Notes: generated by a model not told the origin, from the letters alone. DNA of 64,000 nucleotides from CALCCV01 sp964388665 (GCA_964388665.1 CAYMBJ010000005.1:1-64000), one strand, 5' to 3'. Positions 18,206 through 27,674 are shown, counted from the first letter of the stretch. Translations and numbers: made by a program.

Positions 18206-18493
18206 TTACAATGACGAAGGTCGAGCAAAAGCTCTTGGTTTATCGGGTTCGCCCTCCATAAATTCGTTGATGACCTCTTGATGTTGTACGCGCAAAGCAA
18301 TCTCAATCGATTTTTGATCTGAAACTGGACCATTTTGAAACACTTCTGCGTAAGATCGCTTCACCGACTTCACAACCGCTCCATTATGAAATACTCTAGT
18401 TACTATATAGGGATTGTTCTGTCCCCAGTCTTCAGTTTGGACATGGTAATCTTTTCCGCGAATTGAAAGATTGGAATTGTAACCGCTATTCAT
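18206..18493 (-). CDS. Small conserved deltaproteobacterial-type protein
   Basis: A soluble protein of about 95 residues with no signal peptide. The segment GKDYHVQTEDWG, then YIVTRVFHNGAVVKSVKRSY, then a C-terminal helix with ALRVQHQEVINEF, resembles a family of short proteins common in predatory and gliding deltaproteobacteria whose function is unknown. I start it at the ATG at 18493; an in-frame TTG lies 18 bases upstream. Neither has a clear ribosome site. It precedes ftsE by 50 bases on the same strand, so it may be cotranscribed with the division genes. Confidence 0.75.
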   Translation of the reverse strand: MNSGYNSNLSIRGKDYHVQTEDWGQNNPYIVTRVFHNGAVVKSVKRSYAEVFQNGPVSDQKSIEIALRVQHQEVINEFMEGEPDKPRAFARPSSL

Positions 18494-18571
18494 AGCGATA
18501 GAATAATTCAATAGAATTTTTTAGCAACGAAAATCAGTGCAGCCACTGCACGATTGATTTTTGGGGGTAGC

Positions 18572-19981
18572 ATGAATAAATTTTGGCTCAATATTGTTTT
18601 TGCTCTGATGATTGTAGGAAATTTCATATTTTTGAATGCAAGTGCCCAGGGTGGTAGAATTGATCCTACAGTGTCGTTAGAAGGTCCGGACGCGGTTAAA
18701 GAATTGTCCGAATCTAACGCAAAACAGGCAGCCACAGAAAACTGCAATAAAATTTACGATAAGTTTCAGACGGCATTAGGTGATGCGGTTAAGGCTTGTC
18801 AGGAATCTCAACTAGGGAACTGCATTCAAGTGATGGCTAAATGCAACAGTGATGCTGATGAAGTCACGCAAACTACTGATTGGTCTCAATTACTCGATAC
18901 AACTGTTGCCGCTGCAGGTGTCACCCTCCCCCCAGGCGTCGCTTCATTTTCACAATCCTGTCCTTTCTACAATGGTGCCGACTATGATTCAAAGGCAGAA
19001 AAACAAAGAGTGAGGAAAGAAGCCATTGGAAAAGAAATGGAGAAACTTAACAAAGATATGACTGAGGCCAAAAAAAGATTAGATGCTGATATCAAGAAAA
19101 TAACCACTGAAATGGAGACCGTTGAAAATAATTTGAACAAGTCATTAAAAGAAATTGGTAAATCAAATGATGATATTCTTCAGGAATCTGCCAAAGAACA
19201 ACAAACAATAAAGGATAACTTCGGGGAAAAGCAAAAACAATTGACTGCTATTGAACGAAGTATACCGAAGTTGGTTGCTCAGTACAATGCAATTCGATCT
19301 ATTAATATTACCAAACTCAGTGGTTATGAATGTCAAATCAAGGCAAGAGAAAGGGTCGATGAAGCTAGAAGAGGCGGTAAAGATGCCAAAGAGACACGAA
19401 ATAGGCCTAGATTGAGCAATGCTAGCGCCAATGAATACAGAAAATATGAAAAAGAATCGTTTGATTCCTGTATGCAGGGAGCGCGCCAAAGTTTTATGGC
19501 TCAACTTGGTGAAGCGCTTGAAGAACAAGCGGTCGCAAATGAGGAAAGAGTCAGATTGATGTCCACATTAGCAGAATTGACAGCGTCACTAAAAGCGGCC
19601 CAAGAGCGACAAACTCAAAGAATTTCAGAACTGAATATTCAAAAAAATACTGAGATATCTACTGCTCAAAAGACAATTGCCAATAGAAAAGCTGATATTG
19701 AAGAAAGACAAAAAACTTATCAGGCTGAGATGAATGGCTTCCAGGCACAGGCTCAGGGGCTTATGAGAAGAGAAACAGAACTGAGCTATGAAATGCTGGC
19801 GCTCGGAACAGCGCCTCCAGGTGGGGCAAAGAAGAATTGGCGAGACGCAGCTGCCACTGTTCAGAATGTACACGTGGCATATGATTCCTATCGACAGACC
19901 TGCTGTCCAGGTGGACATCCCTCGTGTGAAGACTCAAAAAGTCAGTTCGAAAGGGCGGGAGTACCCAGTAGCAGAAAATAG
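18572..19981 (+). CDS. Secreted coiled-coil protein of unknown function
   Basis: A 469-residue protein with a clear signal peptide ending ASAQ near residue 26. Residues of about 130-430 form long charged coiled coils, interrupted by a cysteine-containing region (YECQ, SCMQG). More cysteine pairs occur at both ends (CNKIY, CQESQLGNC, and TCCPGG near the C-terminus). The start ATG is preceded by GGGGG at good spacing. It lies 30 bases before the PBP1A gene on the same strand, so a role in the periplasm or cell wall is possible. I do not recognise the family. Confidence 0.85.
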   Translation: MNKFWLNIVFALMIVGNFIFLNASAQGGRIDPTVSLEGPDAVKELSESNAKQAATENCNKIYDKFQTALGDAVKACQESQLGNCIQVMAKCNSDADEVTQTTDWSQLLDTTVAAAGVTLPPGVASFSQSCPFYNGADYDSKAEKQRVRKEAIGKEMEKLNKDMTEAKKRLDADIKKITTEMETVENNLNKSLKEIGKSNDDILQESAKEQQTIKDNFGEKQKQLTAIERSIPKLVAQYNAIRSINITKLSGYECQIKARERVDEARRGGKDAKETRNRPRLSNASANEYRKYEKESFDSCMQGARQSFMAQLGEALEEQAVANEERVRLMSTLAELTASLKAAQERQTQRISELNIQKNTEISTAQKTIANRKADIEERQKTYQAEMNGFQAQAQGLMRRETELSYEMLALGTAPPGGAKKNWRDAAATVQNVHVAYDSYRQTCCPGGHPSCEDSKSQFERAGVPSSRK

Positions 19982-20011
19982 CGTCTAGTAATAGCAACTA
20001 AGGTGGATCGT

Positions 20012-22816
20012 ATGTGGAAAAAAATTTTATTATCATTAATTGTTTTGGGCATCATTGGCGCGGGCGGCGCGTATGCGTTTTTGTTGTCGATACAAAAGGA
20101 TCTGCCGAAGATCATCAGTATGGAGGATTATGAACCTCTGCTGGTGAGTCAGGTTTATGATCGCAAAAATCAAAAGATTGGCGAATATGTGAGGCAGAGG
20201 CGCATACTTACGCCGTATGATAAGATTCCGGAAAAGCTGGTGCAGGCCTTTGTGGCGGCAGAGGATCACGAGTTCTTTGAGCACTCGGGAATCAATTTGC
20301 AGGCGATCTTTCGTGCGTTTATCGCAAACATCCGTGCGGGACGCACGGTGCAGGGTGGATCCACGATCACACAGCAGGTGGCAAAAACCCTGATGCTGAC
20401 CTCTGAACGAACGATTGTGCGTAAGCTCAAGGACATGTTGCTGGCCATTGAGATGGAAAAGAATCTCTCTAAAGCGGAGATCATGTATCTTTATTTGAAT
20501 CAGATCTTTTTGGGAAATAGCGCTTACGGCGTGGGTATGGCGAGTGAAATCTATTATCGAAAGCCACTGGAAAAGCTGACATTGCCAGAGATGGCGATGC
20601 TAGCGGGTTTGCCGACGGCACCCAGCGCCTACTCGCCGGTGCGCAGCCCAAAAAAGGCCAAAGAGCGGCAAGTTTATGTGCTCACACGTATGCATGACGT
20701 GGGCTATATCACCGAAGAAGAGATGCGCGAAGCCATTGACGCGCCTGTGACTGTGTATTTGCGAGAGAACTATGAGGAGTTTGCGCCGCACTTTTTAGAA
20801 ACGGTTCGACTGATGCTGATTTCCAAATTGGGTGAGTCGACAGTGCTGGACAAGGGACTGCGTATCTTTACGAGTCTGGATTTGGACAAGCAGCAGGCAG
20901 CGCAAAAATCTGTGGAAGAAGGGCTCAAGGAGCTGGATAAACGCCAGGGCTATCGAGGAGCCAAAAAAAATCTAGCAACAGTTGCTCAGTATGAGGAGCA
21001 TCTAGAAGAGGTAAAAAAGAACATCATCGATGATTTGACTCCAGAGAGAGTCATTTTGGCAGATGGGACCTACGCACCAGTGACGGAGCCCAGTAAGGAC
21101 AATTCGCGCCTTCCCGCCTTTTTAAAGTTGAATGACAATGTTGAAGGAATAGTTACGGCAGTGGATGATGAGCTGGGCCTGGTCTATGTGAAGATTCCCG
21201 ATGCAGAAGGTGTCATTGACATTGATACCATGAATTGGGCCCGCAAGCCCGACACGGAAAAGCGATACGATTTTGACCTCCTTAAAAAGCCATCAGGCGC
21301 ATTGCGTGTTGGCGATGTGATTTTAGTAAAAGTCACAGGAGAGCAATTTGCATCCGAACGCCTTGATAAATTGGTCAAAGCGGACATCGACTCGCGAAAG
21401 AAAGGCACTAAAAAAAATCCTGATAAAGGCAAGGCCCTTGCGCTGCCAGATTTGATTCAGTACTTGGCCTTAGAATTGGATCAGGTGCCCGTTGTTGAGG
21501 GAGCACTCATTTCCTTTGATCAAAAGACCCAAGAAGTTTTGGCGATGGTTGGTGGATACAAGTTTATTCACACTCAAAATGAATTCAATCGCACACTCCA
21601 GGCCGCTCGACAGACAGGCTCTGCCTTTAAAGCCATTGTTTATGCCTCGGCCCTTGATAAGGGCTATACGCCCGCGACGCCGATCATGGATGCACCACTT
21701 GTCTTTGAGGAGCAGGTTGAAGACGAAGAGGGTCAAGAGGATGTAAAAGTTTGGAAACCAGCCAATCACTCCAAAAACTTTGGTGGCGATATCATTTTGC
21801 GAAATGCACTGGTGCAGTCGTTGAATGTTCCCACCGTTAAGATCATCGAGGACATTGGTGTTCCGTGGGCGGCAGAGTATGCTAAACGATTGGGAATTTT
21901 CAGTACGCTCAATATGGACTTCACCTTAGCGCTAGGCTCTTCAAGCGTGACTCTTTACGAAATGACTAAGGTGTTTGGTGAATTTGGTCGATTGGGCAAG
22001 CGTCTGCGCCCGCTGATCATCACTCGCGTAGAGGATCGGTTTGGCAAAGTGATTCTCACAGATCTGTCTTTGGATTTGCGATTCGAAAAAGAAATGGCAC
22101 CCATCGAGGAGCATTTTAGTGAAAAGCGCGAAAAGTATTTGGCAGCTCGCCAGTCAGGCAAAGCTGACGGAAATTCTCAAAATGGTGATGAATCGAAGAC
22201 AGAGGGCGAAGTGACTGGAGGCGATGACGCAGCCTCGGGTGAGGGCGGACTCAATGGCGATCGCACTGCAGAGCTTGCAAAATTGGACCCAAAGAAGCGC
22301 AAAATGGAAGATTTCATTTTTCACGAAGATCCAGATCAATTGATCAGACCACAAACGGCGTATGTGATGACATCCATGCTAAAGGGTGTGGTGGAGGATG
22401 GCATGGGTACGGGAGGGCGCGCCAGAGCCCTGGGACGTGAGACCGCCGGAAAAACAGGTTCCACCAATGGCTATTTCGATGGCTGGTTCATCGGCTACAC
22501 GCCACAGATTTCAACTGGCGTTTGGGTGGGCTATGATCGCGAGGCCAGTTTGGGCAAGGGCGAAGTGGGTGGCAAGGCGGCTCTGCCGATCTGGGTCGAT
22601 TACATGAAGTTTGCTCATGAGGGTCTTCCGCAGATGACTTTTCCAATTCCGGAAGGTATTGTTTTTGCCAATGTCGATCGGGAGACAGGCAAAATCGCAA
22701 CGGCCACCAGTAACAAAGTTGTGCGCCTCGCTTTTATCGAGGGAACTGAACCCTCTCTTGCTTCCGATAGTCATGAAGAAAACAATGACTTTTTGAAGCA
22801 GGATTTAAATGAATGA
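20012..22816 (+). CDS. mrcA: Penicillin-binding protein 1A (bifunctional class A)
   Basis: A 934-residue inner-membrane enzyme that polymerises and cross-links peptidoglycan. After one N-terminal membrane segment comes the glycosyltransferase domain with AAEDHEFFEHSG (catalytic Glu near residue 82) and QGGSTITQQ. A long middle region carries the OB-like insert of the PBP1A subgroup. The transpeptidase domain has the serine in GSAFK (about 537), SLN and KTGST (about 813). Between SLN and KTG there is an acidic low-complexity insert (about residues 708-760). The ATG at 20012 follows AAGGTGG; a GTG nine bases earlier is less likely. Its stop overlaps uvrA by 8 bases. Confidence 0.96.
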   Translation: MWKKILLSLIVLGIIGAGGAYAFLLSIQKDLPKIISMEDYEPLLVSQVYDRKNQKIGEYVRQRRILTPYDKIPEKLVQAFVAAEDHEFFEHSGINLQAIFRAFIANIRAGRTVQGGSTITQQVAKTLMLTSERTIVRKLKDMLLAIEMEKNLSKAEIMYLYLNQIFLGNSAYGVGMASEIYYRKPLEKLTLPEMAMLAGLPTAPSAYSPVRSPKKAKERQVYVLTRMHDVGYITEEEMREAIDAPVTVYLRENYEEFAPHFLETVRLMLISKLGESTVLDKGLRIFTSLDLDKQQAAQKSVEEGLKELDKRQGYRGAKKNLATVAQYEEHLEEVKKNIIDDLTPERVILADGTYAPVTEPSKDNSRLPAFLKLNDNVEGIVTAVDDELGLVYVKIPDAEGVIDIDTMNWARKPDTEKRYDFDLLKKPSGALRVGDVILVKVTGEQFASERLDKLVKADIDSRKKGTKKNPDKGKALALPDLIQYLALELDQVPVVEGALISFDQKTQEVLAMVGGYKFIHTQNEFNRTLQAARQTGSAFKAIVYASALDKGYTPATPIMDAPLVFEEQVEDEEGQEDVKVWKPANHSKNFGGDIILRNALVQSLNVPTVKIIEDIGVPWAAEYAKRLGIFSTLNMDFTLALGSSSVTLYEMTKVFGEFGRLGKRLRPLIITRVEDRFGKVILTDLSLDLRFEKEMAPIEEHFSEKREKYLAARQSGKADGNSQNGDESKTEGEVTGGDDAASGEGGLNGDRTAELAKLDPKKRKMEDFIFHEDPDQLIRPQTAYVMTSMLKGVVEDGMGTGGRARALGRETAGKTGSTNGYFDGWFIGYTPQISTGVWVGYDREASLGKGEVGGKAALPIWVDYMKFAHEGLPQMTFPIPEGIVFANVDRETGKIATATSNKVVRLAFIEGTEPSLASDSHEENNDFLKQDLNE

Positions 22817-25646
22817 TATTCATCTCTGGGGTGTCAAGCAGAACAATTTAAAGAACATTGAGATCAAGATTCCACTCGGAAAGACCACGGTGATCTGTGG
22901 TCCTTCTGGATCCGGAAAAAGCTCATTGGCCTTTGAGACTCTTTTTGCCGAAGGACAGCGGCGTTTTATTGAGAGCATGAGCACCTATGCTCGACAGTTT
23001 TTGAACAAAGCCCCCAAGCCCGACATCGAGGGTGTAGAGAACATTCCTCCAGCCATTTCTATTGAGCAAAAAAACTCAGTAAAGAACAGTCGTTCCACTG
23101 TTGGCACAACAACAGAGGTGATAGATTATTTGCGCATTTTTTTCGAAAAGGTGGGCGTATCCTTTTGTCCGACCCACAACCTGCCTCTAAAGCGGGTGAG
23201 CGTAACGACAGGTGCAGATATGATATTGGAAGATTTTTCTGGCGCCCGCGGTTATATTTTGGTCGCGGCCAAAGTTAAACCCAAATCAAAAGTATTTCCG
23301 GCAAAAGCGCTGCACTCTTATTTGATCGAGCAAGGATACTTGCGGATCATGCTTCCCAAAGCCAACAAAATTGGTGACATTGTTGAAATCAATGAACCAG
23401 CGATTTTAAAAAAAGGTCTGCCCAAAACTGAGTTTTATGTGATTGTCGACAGGCTGGCATTTAGCAGCGACGACAGAGGGCGATTGGTAGATTCACTCAC
23501 GCAGGCGTACGAACTATCAAAGTCACTTGCCCTCAAAAATCAAGAGACAGAGGTTGTAAGAAAGGCTGTGATTCTCACCACCGAAAATCAAATTCTAAAG
23601 CTGTCTGAAGAGGCCTCTTGTCCCGTCTGCTCCTACATCGCTCCGCAACTGACCTCTCGGCATTTTAGCTTCAACTCTCCTGTTGGTGCGTGTCCTACCT
23701 GTAAGGGTTTTGGCAACATTCTTCAGCTTGATGAAAAGAAAGTGATTCCTAATCCAACATTGACGATTGAAGAGGGGGCTTTGCATCCGTTCACGATGCC
23801 GAGTGCGGCGGGTGATCGCAAAGATATGCTCGCTTTTTGCAAAAAAAACAAAATCCCTGTGGATGTCCCTTGGGAAAAACTGCCACTCAAGATTCGCAAC
23901 ATCATGTGGAAGGGCGCAAAAGGATTCATGGGGGTTGAGGGTCTTTTTGCCTATCTCGAACAGATGAAATACAAAATGCATGTGCGAGTTTTTATTTCAC
24001 GTTATCGTGGTGGAGTGGAGTGTCCTGATTGCTTGGGCTCGCGACTGCGCAAAGAGACTCGCTATCATTTGGTTCAGGGCGCCAACATTCAAGCCTTGAC
24101 GAAAAAAACAGTTTTGGATCTTAAGGGATTCTTTGATGAAATCCAGCTCTCACCTATGGAGATGGACGTTTGTCGCGAGGTATTTAAACAACTTCGCTCC
24201 CGACTCGAGTATTTAGCCAAAGTGGGAGTGCAGTACTTAACTTTGGATCGGGAAACCCGCACGCTTTCTGGTGGTGAGTATCAGCGAATCATGCTGGCCA
24301 ATCAATTGGGCGTGGGCCTTTCGCAAACACTCTACGTTTTGGATGAGCCGACCATAGGCCTGCATCCCAGAGACAATGAACGATTGATTTCAGTGATCCA
24401 AAATCTCAAAGAACTGGGCAATACTTTGGTGATCGTCGAGCATGATCATGATGTGATTGAAAGCGCTGAACATGTAATTGAAATGGGACCCGGCTCGGGA
24501 ATGGGTGGCGGCGAAGTGGTTTTTGCGGGATCAAAGCTCGATTTTTATGAAAGCAATGATTCCCTCACCTTGCCCTATTTAAAAAATACCAAACAAAGAA
24601 GTTTGTCATCAAAACCCCGTCCTGTGGAGATGAGCACTTACAAGTTTAAGATTGAACTCAGCGGAGCCAATGGCCACAACTTAAAGAACATTGATGTTGC
24701 GTTTCCCTTGCATCGATTGATTGCCGTGACGGGCGTAAGCGGCTCCGGAAAGTCCACTCTTGTTAGCAAGACCTTGTACCCTGCTCTGGCGCGATCTCTA
24801 GGGGTCGAGTTTTTGCCAGCTCAAGAGTACGCCAAGCTGAGCGGTTTTGAGCATCTTAAGAATGTGGTGATGATCGATCAGCAGGCGATCGGTAAATCGG
24901 CGCGCAGTTCGCCCATTTCGTACATGAAGGCCTTTGATGGCGTTCGCGAAATCATGGCCTCGCAGCCAGAGGCTAAAGCCAACAAGCTCACTGCAGGGAA
25001 CTTCAGTCTCAATGTCGAGGGTGGCCGCTGTCCTGAATGCAAAGGTACGGGTTACGAAGAGATCGATATGATGTTTATGGATAATGTAATTATTCCGTGC
25101 GATGTCTGTGACGGAAAACGATTTCAAAAAGACATTCTCGATATTCGTTTTCAAGATAAGAACATTCATGAAATTTTGCAAATGACTGTAAAAGATGCGA
25201 TGAATTTTTTTGTAAACTATCCCAACATTCGCAAGTCGCTAAGTCTCTTAAAAGAGGTCGGATTGGATTATCTGCAGATAGGGCAACCGGCAGGCACCTT
25301 GAGCGGCGGTGAATCACAGCGTTTAAAAATCGCCAAAGAGCTATCTCAAGTACAACAAAAAGCAACGCTGTATATTTTGGATGAACCCACCACTGGCCTG
25401 CACTTTCGCGAAATTGAAATGCTCATGGGTGTGCTGAACAAATTGATTGAGGCGGGCGGTAGCGTGATTGTGGTCGAGCACAATATGGATGTTATTAAAG
25501 GTGCAGACTACATTATCGACATGGGTCCTGACGCCGGGGATGAAGGCGGTTGCGTCGTTGCCAGCGGATCGCCGGCAGTGGTCAGCAGCCACCCAAAGAG
25601 TCTGACGGGTAGATATCTAAAGATGTACTTGGAGCCAAGCCAGTAG
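22809..25646 (+). CDS. uvrA: Excinuclease ABC subunit A
   Basis: UvrA is the damage-sensing ATPase of nucleotide excision repair. The 945-residue protein has two ABC modules with Walker A GPSGSGKSS near residue 32 and GVSGSGKST in the second half, the signatures TLSGGEYQRI and TLSGGESQRLK, and two zinc modules (CPVC and CPTC; CPEC and CDVC). Its length is standard. It starts within the last codons of the PBP1A gene and ends before a hairpin and a strong terminator. Confidence 0.98.
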   Translation: MNDIHLWGVKQNNLKNIEIKIPLGKTTVICGPSGSGKSSLAFETLFAEGQRRFIESMSTYARQFLNKAPKPDIEGVENIPPAISIEQKNSVKNSRSTVGTTTEVIDYLRIFFEKVGVSFCPTHNLPLKRVSVTTGADMILEDFSGARGYILVAAKVKPKSKVFPAKALHSYLIEQGYLRIMLPKANKIGDIVEINEPAILKKGLPKTEFYVIVDRLAFSSDDRGRLVDSLTQAYELSKSLALKNQETEVVRKAVILTTENQILKLSEEASCPVCSYIAPQLTSRHFSFNSPVGACPTCKGFGNILQLDEKKVIPNPTLTIEEGALHPFTMPSAAGDRKDMLAFCKKNKIPVDVPWEKLPLKIRNIMWKGAKGFMGVEGLFAYLEQMKYKMHVRVFISRYRGGVECPDCLGSRLRKETRYHLVQGANIQALTKKTVLDLKGFFDEIQLSPMEMDVCREVFKQLRSRLEYLAKVGVQYLTLDRETRTLSGGEYQRIMLANQLGVGLSQTLYVLDEPTIGLHPRDNERLISVIQNLKELGNTLVIVEHDHDVIESAEHVIEMGPGSGMGGGEVVFAGSKLDFYESNDSLTLPYLKNTKQRSLSSKPRPVEMSTYKFKIELSGANGHNLKNIDVAFPLHRLIAVTGVSGSGKSTLVSKTLYPALARSLGVEFLPAQEYAKLSGFEHLKNVVMIDQQAIGKSARSSPISYMKAFDGVREIMASQPEAKANKLTAGNFSLNVEGGRCPECKGTGYEEIDMMFMDNVIIPCDVCDGKRFQKDILDIRFQDKNIHEILQMTVKDAMNFFVNYPNIRKSLSLLKEVGLDYLQIGQPAGTLSGGESQRLKIAKELSQVQQKATLYILDEPTTGLHFREIEMLMGVLNKLIEAGGSVIVVEHNMDVIKGADYIIDMGPDAGDEGGCVVASGSPAVVSSHPKSLTGRYLKMYLEPSQ

Positions 25647-25657
25647 CTCTGCTCGGC

Positions 25658-25685
25658 AAGATAGCAATATATATGTTGCTATCTT
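25658..25685 (+). promoter_or_regulatory. Perfect 10-bp inverted repeat after uvrA
   Basis: AAGATAGCAA and TTGCTATCTT are exact reverse complements around an 8-base AT loop. There is no T run, so this is either a transcript-end hairpin for uvrA or an operator for the tiny ORF that follows. Confidence 0.5.
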
Positions 25686-25706
25686 ACTGAGGGGTTAAAA
25701 GGAACA

Positions 25707-25745
25707 ATGAAGAAGCTGATTGAGGAAGATCTGGGCAAGAATTAG
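25707..25745 (+). CDS. Possible 12-codon peptide ORF
   Basis: An ATG preceded by AAAAGGAACA opens a short frame encoding MKKLIEEDLGKN and stops with TAG. It is flanked upstream by a perfect inverted repeat and downstream by an intrinsic terminator. The good ribosome site and the closed unit are the only support. It could be a leader peptide, a remnant, or chance. Confidence 0.25.
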   Translation: MKKLIEEDLGKN

Positions 25746-25777
25746 CAGGCTCCTGAAAAACTCAGAAACAGGCTCAT

Positions 25778-25809
25778 AAAAAAGGGGCCCCATTTGGGGC
25801 CCCTTTTTT
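25778..25809. terminator. Strong bidirectional terminator
   Basis: A run of A, then GGGGCCCC, ATTT, GGGGCCCC and a run of T form a perfect hairpin with A and T tracts on both sides. It lies between the uvrA unit (plus) and the Pro/Gly-repeat gene (minus) and can stop transcription from both. Confidence 0.95.
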
Positions 25810-25859
25810 GTTGAGTCAATATGGACGCAAAAGTCCAAACTCAAAGTGGGTGTTTCAAT

Positions 25860-26438
25860 TTATCGGCGGTAGCAAGCCGTGTGTCCACGTCTCCACGCAT
25901 GTGGAAAATTGTACTGTGCGTAGTTATCACACTCATTAAGAGCTACAACACAGTTACGGGCGCGGAATGTATTCTGGAAATTGCCGCGAACGTAGAGGTC
26001 AACAAGGCACAGTCCAGGGCCAGGTCCAGGATGACCGGGGCCAGGTCCAGGATGACCGGGGCCAGGTCCAGGATAACCGGGTCCAGGTCCAGGGTGACCA
26101 GGTCCAGGTCCAGGGTGACCAGGACCGGGGCCAGGATAACCAGGACCTGGGCCGTGTCCAGTGTAGTAGGAAGGATGACCAGGACCGAGTTCTCTGCGCG
26201 TGCGAACATCAAAAGTTGTGTCGCGGCGAGTGTCATAGCAGAACCCGTATGGATTGTATGTATCGGCGTAGCGAAAGCATGCTTCGCGAGCCTCTTGACA
26301 ACCTTCTGCTCTGGAAATCGTATTTTGGTATACGGCATTGCGAGTGTAAACCTCATAAGTGCAATCACGGGCTTGTGCTTTTTCAAATGAAAAAAGCCCC
26401 ATGCCCAATGTGAGTGCCACTAAAAATATTTTCCCCAT
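25860..26438 (-). CDS. Secreted protein with Pro/Gly heptapeptide repeats between two related cysteine domains
   Basis: A 192-residue exported protein with a signal peptide ending KAQA near residue 23 and a strong ribosome site (AGGGGAG). Two short cysteine-containing domains flank a linker of about 50 residues built from GPGPGHP/GPGPGYP heptapeptides. The two end domains look like copies of each other: C, then a Tyr-x-Arg, a YQNT/FQNT motif, RA..C, a second cysteine, a YA pair and a last cysteine. A surface or periplasmic role is likely. Nothing indicates an enzyme. The reverse strand over the repeat is also open, as expected for a repeat whose length is a multiple of three. Confidence 0.85.
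   Translation of the reverse strand: MGKIFLVALTLGMGLFSFEKAQARDCTYEVYTRNAVYQNTISRAEGCQEAREACFRYADTYNPYGFCYDTRRDTTFDVRTRRELGPGHPSYYTGHGPGPGYPGPGPGHPGPGPGHPGPGPGYPGPGPGHPGPGPGHPGPGPGLCLVDLYVRGNFQNTFRARNCVVALNECDNYAQYNFPHAWRRGHTACYRR
26011..26160 (-). repeat. 21-bp tandem repeat inside the Pro/Gly-rich linker
   Basis: On the plus strand variants of CCAGGTCCAGGATGACCGGGG follow one another about seven times with small changes. Each unit encodes one heptapeptide on the minus strand. Such repeats can change copy number without breaking the frame. Confidence 0.85.
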
Positions 26439-26600
26439 AGTTTCTCCCCTTTTGTGATGATGACTGGTGTTAAATGCTACGACTGGTTACCAACTGCCGC
26501 CAATCGCTTATGAGAAGAACTTAGAGCAAGTACCGTACCAATAAAATTTACGATATCAGTGTCGAACTGACACCTCTCGCGAAATCTAATGAAATTAATT

Positions 26601-26655
26601 CACGTTCTCTGTGTCTGTGCCGGTGCCGGTGCTTGTCTCTGTCTCTGTCTCTGAC
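26601..26655. repeat. Hexanucleotide microsatellite
   Basis: Just beyond the stop of the glycosyltransferase gene, the plus strand carries successive TGTCTC-like units (three in a row) and GTGCCG units (two in a row). The segment is non-coding and falls between two minus-strand genes. Confidence 0.6.
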
Positions 26656-26667
26656 ACATGATCTCAA

Positions 26668-27609
26668 TCATGCATCCACGAGTTTGCGAAATTGAGAAAT
26701 GCATTGGCGAAGATCAATTCCATTTAAACAGGCCTGTTCGATTGGGCATGCAATTTCCTGATTGCACGGACGACAGGGAAGACTGATCTCCATTGCAAGA
26801 GTTTGCACCGCAGGAGGCTTGCAGGTCTTTGCCATTGTGGGCCCGTAGAGGCCAAGCGCTGGCACTCCCAAGGCTGAGGCCACATGAAGAAGACCACTGT
26901 CAGTTCCTAAAAAACCTGCGCAGTTGGCAAGTTCACATTTTGCTTCGTATAAAGAGCCGCTAAAAATTGAAACATTCTTTGCGAAGGGCCGCGCCACTTG
27001 CTGAATGTAGTCCTTCTCAATACCAAACAAAATAGGCCGAAAATTTAAATTAATTAACTCGCTCACCAGCCTGTGGGCGACACTCAGTGGAAGGGTCCGG
27101 TGAGCACTGTTGGCAGAAAAGTGCAGGCCGACATTTTTTGGTGATTTTGCATTCGCCGAGGCGCTATTGGTGCCGCTCTCAATGGGCCTTCGCGCATGCA
27201 GTTTTGGTAGTGGCAATGTTGCAGCATCAAAGAGGGCCATGAAGGGTTCGTAGTCGCGAAACAAATTGTCGTGCGGCGATTTTGGGAACATTTTATTATA
27301 ATAAAAAATTCCTTTAGCGCGATCTTTGAAGCTCCAATATCGTCCAACCTTCAAGTTGCCGCCGGTTTGCTTGATGATCTTGCGACTTTTAGAGCTGCTG
27401 TCTAAGTCCAAAATCAGCTCATAGTGCTGAGCTCGCAGCTCAGCCTCCTCTTGCAAAATTCGAATGCCTGGCTCATCTTTAAGGATGGGTGACACATCGG
27501 GTCTAGCCCAGAAATCCACAGAATTGAACTTCTTCTGCGCCAAATCCACCACACCTAGGCTGGAAATCACGTCGCCGATGTTTGCGGTATTGATCATTAA
27601 AACACTCAT
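26668..27609 (-). CDS. Glycosyltransferase family 9 (heptosyltransferase-like)
   Basis: A 313-residue enzyme resembling ADP-heptose:LPS heptosyltransferases, which add sugars to the LPS core on the cytoplasmic face. The N-terminus MSVLMINTANIGDVISSL matches the family start, and the second domain has GLHFSANSAHRTLP and the conserved donor-site motif FLGTDSGLLHVASALGVPALGLYGPT. A cluster of cysteines near the end (CRPCNQEIACPIEQAC) is also seen in some members. The ATG at 27609 is chosen; an upstream frame lacks a ribosome site. The gene is divergent from a radical SAM gene with a 65-base gap. Confidence 0.9.
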   Translation of the reverse strand: MSVLMINTANIGDVISSLGVVDLAQKKFNSVDFWARPDVSPILKDEPGIRILQEEAELRAQHYELILDLDSSSKSRKIIKQTGGNLKVGRYWSFKDRAKGIFYYNKMFPKSPHDNLFRDYEPFMALFDAATLPLPKLHARRPIESGTNSASANAKSPKNVGLHFSANSAHRTLPLSVAHRLVSELINLNFRPILFGIEKDYIQQVARPFAKNVSIFSGSLYEAKCELANCAGFLGTDSGLLHVASALGVPALGLYGPTMAKTCKPPAVQTLAMEISLPCRPCNQEIACPIEQACLNGIDLRQCISQFRKLVDA

Positions 27610-27674
27610 GATATAAAGTTTCCATAGTAAAATGCATAAAACAAATGCATACAAAGTGACCGGTGGAGGTACAT

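Noticed and set aside
26011..26160. Tandem repeat considered as a CRISPR array
   Set aside because: Units follow without spacers and encode a regular heptapeptide; no cas genes are near.
25821..26390. 189-codon plus-strand frame over the Pro/Gly repeat
   Set aside because: It is antisense to a gene with signal peptide and ribosome site; the 21-bp repeat keeps the opposite strand open by itself.
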